Assembly: GCF_000003195.3 (NCBI RefSeq)
Contig: NC_012879.2
Coordinates: 61,105,671 to 61,169,670, forward strand
Reading direction: 5' to 3'
DNA from: Sorghum bicolor
Lineage: Eukaryota; Streptophyta; Magnoliopsida; Poales; Poaceae
DNA length: 64,000 nucleotides
Part shown: positions 56,139 to 64,000 of the stretch, piece by piece
How the letters are laid out: each line of letters starts with the position of its first letter
Position numbering within the stretch: the first letter of the stretch is position 1
Position numbers and translations under genes: made by a program
The notes under the pieces: generated by a model
The model's database searches: none
What the model was told of the DNA's origin: nothing
Seen by the model: only the letters and a program-made list of their open reading frames with translations

Positions 56139-56273
56139 GGGAGGCAGGCAAAGGGAAGGAAAGCTAGAAATCCGCTACCGTAAAACTCCCAAAAGTACGT
56201 ATTTTTCTAGGATGTGGCTGGGCGTGGGTGTACTACAAAATTAATATGTATTAATACAAATTATTCTCAAACC

Positions 56274-56345
56274 GGGCGTTTGGTCTAGTGGTATGATTCT
56301 CGCTTTGGGTGCGAGAGGTCGCGAGTTCGATTCTCGCAACGCCCC
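56274..56345 (+). tRNA. tRNA-Pro (anticodon TGG)
   Basis: 72 bases that fold as a cloverleaf. The acceptor stem is GGGCGTT with AACGCCC and a C discriminator. A box is TGGTCTAGTGG, the anticodon stem is CTCGC/GCGAG with loop TTTGGGT (anticodon TGG), and the B box is GAGTTCGATTC. There is no intron. A T run follows at 56,356. It lies 135 bp upstream of the thioredoxin ATG and points away from it. Confidence 0.96.
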
Positions 56346-56446
56346 TCACACCGTCATTTTCTTTTAAGATTTACAAATGCCTATTTTTTGGAACAACTTG
56401 ATACATACTATTTCACACCGTCATTTTCTTTTAAGATTTACAAATG
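56346..56446 (+). repeat. Direct repeat behind the tRNA, 67-bp period
   Basis: The 34-bp string beginning TCACACCGTCATTTTCTTTT occurs at 56,346 and again at 56,413. The first copy overlaps the likely Pol III termination site. Confidence 0.85.
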
Positions 56447-56470
56447 TAACAACAAGGCCGTCAAGACTAA

Positions 56471-56701
56471 GGGGGTGGTGTTTGGTTGGAGACACTAAAG
56501 TTTAAAAGATATTATAGCACATTTATAACTATATAGTAATTAGTGTCTAATTATGGACTAATTAAGTTTAAAAAATTGTCTCGTAAATTTTTCTAGTTGT
56601 GTTTTTATTTTCGTAAATAGTATATTTAATATGTTATGTATATATCAAAACATTTGATGTGATAGGGACTAAAATTCATAACTCTGAACCAAACAAAGCT
56701 T
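56471..56701. mobile_element. MITE related to the GGCCTTGTTTAGTT family
   Basis: GGTGTTTGGTTGGAGACACT near the left and GAACCAAACAAAGCTT at the right. The interior resembles the other copies. Confidence 0.55.
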
Positions 56702-57811
56702 AAATTAGTTTTAGTGTATACAAATAGCATAACTATGGCCTTTGTTTAGTTCGTGAAATTTTTTGGATTTCGCTACTGTAATACTTCTGTTTGTATTTAA
56801 TAATTATTGTCTAGGTTTAAAATATTCGTCTCATAAACTACAAGCAAAATATATAATTAGTTATTTTTTATTTATACTAGTATAATGTCCGTGCTAACGC
56901 TACGGACTTCAGATATATCTAAAATATTTATAAGAATAATTTGTTTGCCAGTAGACAAGATATTAAAAAAATCATACACAAAAGAAAAAACATCTCAATT
57001 TATTATATATATATATATATTGTATTAAAAAATATAACAATACATAATGATACCGTGCAACAATAATTAAACTAATAATAAAATTCAATTTATTTTTCAA
57101 GAATCAATATCTAGATATTATATAATACAAAATATCTAGAAGTCTTCATCCATGTCTCCCATTGTTTGTACCAAGTATATTGCCTCAAATAATCAACCAA
57201 GTACATTGCCTCAGATAATCAATGATGCCACACACATGCTTCCCTTTGTCCACTCCCACAAGGATAGAGTAATCCATGACATTCACCGACTGCAAGTACA
57301 ATAATTATGTCGACAAATACTTTTATTAAATATATAACTGTCAGTAATTGCGGCAAAGATGTGCTTTATTCTTACTGCGAGGAAACATGTGTCATTCCAA
57401 ATTGCATGTTGCAAAAGATGCCTTATTCTTAACATATGCAGTAAGACACATCACCACCTGGCTTCCATCCCGGCAACGATAAAATTGACTGTAAGGTCGT
57501 ATTTGAGGTGTAAGTTACAAGAATACCAATAGTAGAAACATATCGTCTAGTAGGCCTTTAAGTGCATTAAAACATAGGCAAGTCTTCTCCATCAGTATGC
57601 CCATTCACCTACATGAAGAATAGGATATGGATTTTAACCAGATAAGAAAGCTCATGGAATTTAGAATTTAGAAATATGGAAGTACATGAGATTCTCAGTT
57701 ATATATCCGGAAATTCTCATTTGTACTTTGCAGAGTTAGCAATGCAAGCTCACTGTACAAAGACCAATATACCATTAAAATAAACCATTGTTTAGCTAAT
57801 AAGCTACATAC

Positions 57812-57876
57812 AGTTATTTCAATTAGGCGATCGCTAAGAACAAGCTGAGCACCAATATCTTCAGACACCCTCCTAG
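57812..57876 (-). pseudogene. Captured TraB-like exon in the Helitron
   Basis: A 65-nt exon between GGGCAG and GTATGTAGC. It encodes RRVSEDIGAQLVLSDRLIEIT, which resembles the LVLGDRPIEIT segment of TraB-domain proteins. It is in the same orientation as the Helitron. Confidence 0.5.
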
Positions 57877-58160
57877 CTGCCCGGAACTACCAGAGTACAG
57901 TGTATGAGATGCATAATTTAGAAACTGGGGCACCAAGGCACAACTGGGGGAACAATAAGGAATTACACAGTCACAATGAGCACCAACACATATACTGAAT
58001 CTTTTGTAGATGTACAAAAATCATATAGAAATTCATATGAGGCATGAAGGCACAACCAGGAGCACAATAAGGAAGTACACAATAACGAATTAGAAAAAGG
58101 GAAAAAAATCCACATAACTATGAAGAAGTATAGGTAAAAAATGAATTCACCTCAACTCAC

Positions 58161-58280
58161 CCAAACCATCTTGAGATCAGAAGAACCACGTTCAGCAAGG
58201 GAAGTCTCCTCAATTGCTGCACAAATTTCCTCTGAGCTTATACCGAAGTTATCCTTAAAACTTGACAGAGTAGAGGGCAA
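58161..58280 (-). pseudogene. Second captured exon in the Helitron
   Basis: Open frame FKDNFGISSEEICAAIEETS continuing to the donor TTTGG|GTGAGT at 58,161. It may belong to the same parent gene as the TraB-like exon. A piece of it (CTCTGAGCTTATACCGAAG) is repeated at about 58,323. Confidence 0.4.
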
Positions 58281-59894
58281 GACAAATAGCTGAGTTTATG
58301 CAAGACAAATAGCGAAGTTATCCTCTGAGCTTATACCGAAGTTATCCTCTTGAGAACATAAAATTCAGAGTTTACAATGGTAAGTATATCCAGTCATGGC
58401 AAGACAAATAGCTGAGTAAAAAAACTATTCATGGAGTAAAACAGTAAACCCTTATTAGCTACAAATTAAAAAAGGATAGAATGCAGAATAGTGAATCATA
58501 TCCATGGAGTCCATGTTAGTTCATGTTCACCTCATTGAAACCAGAAATAAGAGAGCATGAAAAATATAAACTATCAAGTGACACATTATGAGTTCTATTT
58601 CAATCAATATGCATGAAAAGCTCAAGTTTCCAGAACAAATTTGTATTGTAGAAATTTAGTCATAGGTCCTAAAGAAAGTTCAGTTACTCTCAAACAAATC
58701 CCATGTTTATTTACTCACCGATGTCCGATAGAGCTCCACAAACCTAAACTCCATCCTGCTCTGCGCACCTCCGGCAAGCACACATGCCTGCTATATTTAC
58801 TGTAGCCTGCTGTATTTCTATTCTGCTGGTTCCATTGGAGCGCTGCTCCATCTTTAAGAGAGGGTATGAACAAACATAGAAATATAACATAGATTTTAAA
58901 AAAATAATAAGTTGATCATATCTGAATGTTTTCTCAATAGAGTTGTCGAAACCTGTATAAAGCATAAAGACTTGGTCAGTTACACTTCTTTAATCCTCAA
59001 TAACAATTAAAATAGCAAGTCTACTCATTTTAGGGAAATATATTTGTGTGTAAAATGTTTTGTCGCAGTTCACTGGGTACCGGCGGTTAAATATCAAGCA
59101 GTAGTACACTGCCAATTCTAGAAGTTCACTAAACATTTATCAATCTCTTCCTAGAGGCAAGCACATTATGAGATGATGATACTGAACATGCAAATAAAGC
59201 ACCACTGAGTTTCACACAGCTGATTACTCACAGAGTTTCAAGAGGGAGATTGGCTAAGACATTGATATAACCAGTAAATTAGTTGTTCTGCAAATACCTG
59301 AGAAGAAGAGGAATGGGTTACTGCAAAACATTCTAACGAGGCATTAGGATCTGAAAATAAACCGACGACATGCATCATTTCATTCATTCTTTCAGACTTG
59401 ATGACCCAGTAAAACTTTGTGGTAGATCACCAGTAAGATAATTAAAGAAGAGATCCCTGCATTACATTAGTAACTTACAATTCTCAAAATTCATATTGGT
59501 GAATTTAGAGCAAGGAATACACAAATTCACCGTCATTCGCCTGCCAACCTCTGAAATGCCTAGGAAAATTCAGAATGGTGAAGAGCATATTCCGGACATT
59601 AACTACATGTGAGAGTGCAAACTTGAAGTAGAACAAATATGCATAGATTCAAGATATCATAGTGTGACTCATAGTACAATTATCATGCTCAGATTGGCAG
59701 AACAAAAAAATAACCAAATATGTAGTACAATCATCATAGGGGGTACCTGCACTGAAGAATCAAAGTTCCAGGAACAACAAAAACAACCTTCATCGACCCA
59801 TTCATATATCCACTAACTGGGAAAGCAGCTCACCACAGTAGGCATAACACAAGGATACACTTGTAAATGGATCAGATCTGGATCACCTGTAATG

Positions 59895-60420
59895 CGGTAA
59901 CTCGATGATGGAGCACTTGGGCTGGCAAAGCAGAGCCCCAAATGGTCACAGAAGCAGCAGCATTATTAGAGGAGAAGAGGCGACGAGCAATCTAATGGGG
60001 AGATGGGCGGACACGCGGACCTTTGGCGACGGCGAAGATGGTGCAGAAGACAGTGGCGTCCGCGATGGCGACCAGCAGCAGCACGCCGGCCTTCCGACGG
60101 CCGACCAGCCGCAGCACGCGTCCCTACGTTGACGACGACAGCAAAGAGGGAGCAGAAGACGGCGGCGGCCGCGACGGTGGGCAGCAGCAGCACGCGGCTC
60201 CCTGGCGGCACCTCTCCCTCCCGATGCGACTCCCTGGCGATGTGCAGCCATTGCGGCGCGCGTCCCTGCCGGCGTAATGGTGCGGAGAGAGGGCGTCGAG
60301 AAAAGACAGCGTGGCCTCGGGGAGAGGGAGAGTCGCGCCTCGCGCGTGGGGTGTGCGCGAGAGGGGAACGATGGATGAGTGATGAGGTTTTATCCAAGCA
60401 ATATGATCCGTTGGATTTGA
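59895..60420 (-). other. GC-rich 5' block of the Helitron cargo
   Basis: Sharply GC-rich DNA at the 5' side of the Helitron with two related sub-blocks (60,028-60,110 and 60,145-60,200, sharing GCAGAAGAC and GACGGCGGCGG-like strings). It resembles a promoter and first exon of a captured gene. No protein family is recognised. Confidence 0.4.
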
Positions 60421-60669
60421 GTGAGTAAGAGAAATGAGAGGTTAAAATGGATCTTGTCCCTTAATTTCAAAAGATAGAACTACTTGGGTACAATTATTTA
60501 AGTTTAAGTGTACTTAGTGTAGCTTATGACCGTAGCAGTAGGTTATGGGGTGTATTTAGTTAAATTTACAACTGGTGGATTATATAGTAGTGGAGATTTA
60601 ATGTTTCGTGTATGCATCTAAAAATTCGATGCAATAGGAAATAAAAAATTTGAGAACTATACCGGGACT

Positions 60670-61080
60670 ATATATATATATATCATGAGTAAATGAGTTG
60701 ATCCCAGGTCGCTGCTGCAAGCCCACTTGGCCCCGTCGTTCTCGTTCCCTTGTCAATGAGCCGGTTTTTTCTCTGATATATTATTGGTATATATTATTTT
60801 ACTTTTGACCCTTAAAATGCATAGATAAATTTAAATTTGCTTAGTAGAAAGATAATAACATTTATGCTGTCACTTTAGTAGTGTATTGGATTCCCATTCA
60901 CCATGCTTATATTTTTCAGTCTATTTTCTAATACTATAGACACTTCTACGTACTCCAGTTCAAATTTAATCTATATCTATACCTCATATACTTATATAAT
61001 TCTGAAGAGCAAAAATTTTATCACATTTTCTCGTACTACATAGACAATGGAATACCTTTTATCCTACTATTTTTATTTTT
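60670..61080. other. AT-rich intergenic DNA
   Basis: No gene seen. A (TA)n run lies at 60,668-60,683. Confidence 0.4.
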
Positions 61081-61822
61081 CAAACTACACGTCCTTCGTA
61101 TTTCATATGTGACCCAAATTCATGCCCGCGACCATATAAGTTAGAACAACTCACGACTAGCGATCATCGATATAGAATTTAACCCCAAGACATGTCAGAT
61201 TACGATTTTTTGTAACTTATATGTAACTCGAACTCATGAATTGTGATCATACAATTAAAACAACTCATGTCTAGTGATGATTGATATATGGTTTGATCTA
61301 AGACGTATTGGGTCGTGTCCTTCTTATCTCATATATGACCCAAATTCATGACTTGTGCTCATACGAGTTAGAACAACTAGCAATGATACATAGATTGTTT
61401 CCTATACATACTTGGCTTTGTTGCAACATATAGGCACATTTGCTTGTTTTATTTAAAGTTAAAAAGATACCTAAATTTTAGGATAAAGAGAATACTCCCA
61501 AGTTAGATCATCTCCAAGAGTTTTCAAAACCTATTTTCAATCTTGTATTTTTTGGTTTGATTCTAAGACGTATTGGGACGCATCCTTCCAATCTCATATA
61601 TGACCCAAATCCATGACTTGTGCTCATACGGTTAGAACAACTAGCAATGAGCACAAAAGTCTGTTTTCTACACATATTTGGCTTTGTTGCAACATATAGG
61701 TACATTTGCTAGTTTTATTTTAAGTTGGAAAGATACTTAAAATTTAGGATAAATAGACTACTCCCAAGTTAGAACATCTCTAAGAGTTTTCTAAACCTGT
61801 TTTCAATCTTGTATTTTTTTGA
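61081..61822 (+). repeat. Decayed tandem repeat
   Basis: Two clear units of about 264-268 bp (61,291-61,554 and 61,555-61,822) share GACGTATTGGG, ATATGACCCAAAT, GTTAGAACAACTAGCAATGA and GGCTTTGTTGCAACATATAG. Shorter, more diverged copies of the GACCCAAATTCATG...AGAACAACT part precede them at about 61,110 and 61,215. No coding frame. Confidence 0.8.
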
Positions 61823-62479
61823 TAACATTAAAGAAAAAAACTCTCTATTTCAACTCTCGACCTTTTTGCACTTGGGAAAATTGACCCAATCGAGTGGAGA
61901 TATACACGCTTGTCGATCGATAAATTTGGAGGTGAAACGATGGATGAAAGAATAAATAGTAGAATAGAGTTGTCAATCTAAATGTGCAAAAGAGAAAGAA
62001 AGTAAAAGTGGTTAAGGTGATTTGGAGACAGTTTGCGATTTATGATATAAAATTGTATTTGATATTGCAGAAGTAAAATTTTAGAAACTATTGAGGAAAG
62101 CCAATAAATGTGCTACCAATTTTTTTAGCCACCTGAAAAACTCTTCTTGATTGCTTTTTAGAACTATTGTACTAGATTTTTTCTGAGGATGCTCCTACAA
62201 TAATGATTTTTCCTACAATAATGATTTTTCTGAGGATTGCTTTTTTAAAACTCTTCTCGTATTGTAGATGCTCCTACAATAATGATTTTTCCCTACAGTA
62301 ATGTTTTATTTCCTGCAAAAAATCTAGTAACGAGAGAGGAAAAGAAAAAGAAAAGGGCCCAATCCAATCCGAAACTGGGCAAAAAAAAAAAAAAAAAATG
62401 TTGAGCCAGCCCAACGCTATCCCCTTCTTCTTCCTCACTTCACTTGCCATTTCTCGCTGACCTCTAACCCTAACCGCCC
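61823..62479. other. Upstream region of the JMJ17-like gene
   Basis: Mostly AT-rich, with a short duplicated string (CTCCTACAATAATGATTTTT at 62,191 and 62,271) and an A run at 62,381-62,398. A telo-box-like CTAACCCTAACCG (62,463-62,475) lies directly upstream of the ATG and may be a regulatory site. Confidence 0.45.
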
Positions 62480-64000
62480 ATGGGCAAGGGCCCCCCTCTT
62501 GCCGTTGCCACCGGCACCGCCACCTCCGTCCCTGAGGCGCCGGTCTTCCACCCCACAGAGGAGGAGTTCGCCAATCCCCTCGCCTACGTCGCCCGTATTC
62601 GCCCCCTCGCCGAGCCCTACGGCATCTGCCGCATCGTCCCGCCGTCGTCATGGTCCCCGCCTCACGCCCTCGACTTCAACTCTCTCTCTTTCCCCACCAA
62701 GAGGCAGCCCATCCACCGCCTCCTCGCCCGCCCCGCCCCCGCTGACCCCGACACCTTCCTCCTCGACTATCGTCGCTTCCTCAAGGCTTCCTCCGCACAT
62801 CGCCGGGGCCGCAGGAAGGGCCTTCCCAAGTCGCCCGCTCTTTCGGATGGTCGCCCGCTCGACCTCTGCCGCCTGTTCCATGCTGTCAAGCGCTTCGGCG
62901 GTTACGACGGTGCCTGTGAGGGGAAGCGCTGGGGCGATGTGGTCCGCCTTGTCGACGACAAGGCGCCAATGCACATATCAGAGTGTGCCAAGCACGTGCT
63001 TGCACAGCTATATTACGAGCATCTTTATGGCTACGAGAAGTTCGCCAACGAGGATGGGAACAATGGAAAGCAGCCAGGGGCTGAATCTGATGATCAGCCA
63101 TCTGTTTCTGGTTCACAGGATGAAGAGAGCAACAAATCTGATACCAGGGAGATGGTTGAGGAGGTTACGGGTGTTAAAAGCCAGAAAAGGAGAAATGCCT
63201 CCCGTAAGAAATTAGGCAGAGGGACATCTCATGGTCGTTATGGAAGTGGTGGTGACATCACTGGAAATAATGTGGCATCTGCTGGTGCTCCGAAGCGGAA
63301 GAGGAGGAACTTTGATGCTGCGGTTACTGCAGTCAATGAGGCATCTGCTGGTGTCCGGAAGCGGAAAAGAAGAAACTCTGATGCTGCGTCTACCGTGTCT
63401 AATGATGAAGTGGATCAAGTTTGTGAGCAGTGTAGTAGCGGGTTACATGGGGATGTCATGCTCCTATGTGATCGTTGTGATAAAGGCTGGCATCTGTATT
63501 GTTTGTCACCGCCCCTTGAGCGAGTGCCTCCAGGGAACTGGTATTGCTCAGATTGCCTGAACTCTGATAGAGATTGTTTTGGGTTTATCCAAAGAAGGAA
63601 GTCCTGCTTGCTTGAGACTTTCCGGCGGTTTGACGAGAGGGTGAGAAAGAGATGGTTTGGGCAGAGGAATCCCAGCCGCGTTCAGATTGAGAAACAGTTC
63701 TGGGAGATTGTGGAGGGGAAGGTAGGCGAACTAGAGGTTATGTATGGGAGTGACTTGGACACTTCAATTTATGGGAGCGGGTTTCCTCGTCTCGGTGATC
63801 CAGTGCCATCATCTGTGGACCTAGAGACGTGGCAGAAGTACTGTTCAAGCCCATGGAATTTGAACAATTTTCCAAATCTGCCTGGCTCAGTTCTTAGGAC
63901 AGTCAAGGATAAAATCGCTGGTGTAATGGTTCCGTGGCTCTACATAGGGATGCTATTTTCATCATTTTGTTGGCATGTTGAGGACCACTGTTTCTATTCA
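62480..64000 (+). CDS. JMJ17: KDM5/JMJ17-like histone H3K4 demethylase (5' part)
   Basis: Uninterrupted frame of 507 codons from ATG to the window end, so the gene is partial. Domains: JmjN at about 24-60 (FHPTEEEFANPLAYVARIRP), ARID/BRIGHT at about 85-190 (LFHAVKRFGGYDGACEGKRW), two basic KRKRRN motifs at about 270-300, a PHD finger at 315-359 (CEQCSSG ... CDRCDKGWHLYCL ... WYCSDC) and the start of JmjC from about 484 (VPWLYIGMLFSSFCWHVEDH), with the Fe(II)-binding His499 and Glu501. JmjN-ARID-PHD-JmjC is the KDM5 layout, represented in Arabidopsis by JMJ17. KDM5 enzymes remove methyl groups from H3 lysine 4 using Fe(II) and 2-oxoglutarate. No intron is needed in this part. Confidence 0.93.
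   Translation, partial: MGKGPPLAVATGTATSVPEAPVFHPTEEEFANPLAYVARIRPLAEPYGICRIVPPSSWSPPHALDFNSLSFPTKRQPIHRLLARPAPADPDTFLLDYRRFLKASSAHRRGRRKGLPKSPALSDGRPLDLCRLFHAVKRFGGYDGACEGKRWGDVVRLVDDKAPMHISECAKHVLAQLYYEHLYGYEKFANEDGNNGKQPGAESDDQPSVSGSQDEESNKSDTREMVEEVTGVKSQKRRNASRKKLGRGTSHGRYGSGGDITGNNVASAGAPKRKRRNFDAAVTAVNEASAGVRKRKRRNSDAASTVSNDEVDQVCEQCSSGLHGDVMLLCDRCDKGWHLYCLSPPLERVPPGNWYCSDCLNSDRDCFGFIQRRKSCLLETFRRFDERVRKRWFGQRNPSRVQIEKQFWEIVEGKVGELEVMYGSDLDTSIYGSGFPRLGDPVPSSVDLETWQKYCSSPWNLNNFPNLPGSVLRTVKDKIAGVMVPWLYIGMLFSSFCWHVEDHCFYS

Larger units (their letters stand above)
56877..60596 (-). mobile_element. Non-autonomous Helitron, 3,720 bp
   Basis: Read on the minus strand, it begins TCTCCACTACTATATAATCC and ends with a hairpin (stem GTCCGT/ACGGAC, 9-nt loop), ATTATA and CTAG. 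The 3' end resembles the published grass consensus, with CGT, GCACGG and terminal CTAG. It lies exactly between A (56,876) and T (60,597) with no duplication, the Helitron insertion rule, and the host MITE supplies an independent check of the empty site. No Rep/helicase coding is visible. Confidence 0.9.
56737..60669. mobile_element. MITE split by the Helitron
   Basis: The left part 56,737-56,876 begins GGCCTTTGTTTAGTTCGTGA. The right part 60,597-60,669 contains TTTAATGTTTCGTG and AAAAATTCGATG, as in intact copies. Removing 56,877-60,596 restores the family sequence across the join. Confidence 0.82.

Noticed and set aside
57000..57020. (TA)n run in the Helitron as a Micron-type insertion target
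   Set aside because: The borders of the segment are fully explained by the Helitron; no Micron termini were seen.
59895..60430. Possible independent gene in the GC-rich block of the Helitron
   Set aside because: Frames on several strands are composition shadows; better explained as a captured 5' region.

Overview
This is nuclear DNA from a grass. The genes have introns with GT-AG borders, the spaces between them are packed with MITEs and LTR retrotransposons, and a grass-specific DUF1618 gene family is present. The MITE families and gene models look most like Sorghum or a close panicoid relative; that is an inference, since no species marker was tested.

Layout: 1-4,590 holds a 295-bp direct duplication of a GC-rich, exon-like block and then AT-rich DNA with no convincing coding gene. 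4,923-8,961 (minus) is a 17-exon gene for the U2 snRNP splicing factor SF3B2/SAP145. 9,181-12,622 is MITE-rich and holds a DUF1618-like gene fragment. 12,623-36,519 is one large nested insertion. The outer element is a Ty3/gypsy chromovirus (Tekay/Del-like) with 2.9-kb LTRs and an AAAAT target-site duplication. Into its integrase region a 12.0-kb Tat-lineage Ty3/gypsy element (20,963-32,957, identical 456-bp LTRs, GGAAG duplication) has inserted. The inner element carries, antisense to gag-pol, a complete six-exon gene whose five introns all keep the reading frame. 38,113-39,536 (minus) is a frameshifted DUF1618 gene. 40,620-42,700 is a LINE remnant.

The right part is gene-rich: clathrin light chain (43,988-46,369), a plastid-type TPR protein (48,326-50,665), an m-type thioredoxin (56,138-51,359, minus) and a KDM5/JMJ17-like histone demethylase that runs off the window (62,480-64,000). 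The thioredoxin gene has only two coding exons, but its 4.25-kb intron has absorbed a LINE (17-bp duplication), a Pack-MULE-like element (9-bp duplication) that sits inside a MITE, and a further MITE. A tRNA-Pro(TGG) gene lies 135 bp upstream of the thioredoxin start. A 3.7-kb non-autonomous Helitron (56,877-60,596, minus) with exact A|T insertion borders sits in another MITE and carries host gene pieces, including a TraB-like exon.

The host genes act in unrelated housekeeping functions: splicing, vesicle coating, plastid redox control and histone demethylation. The most unusual content is in the mobile DNA: the spliced antisense gene of the Tat element, a spliceable acidic reading frame in the LTRs of the outer element, an extra ORF upstream of gag with acceptor-like sites placed exactly before both start codons, and the Helitron and Pack-MULE captures.
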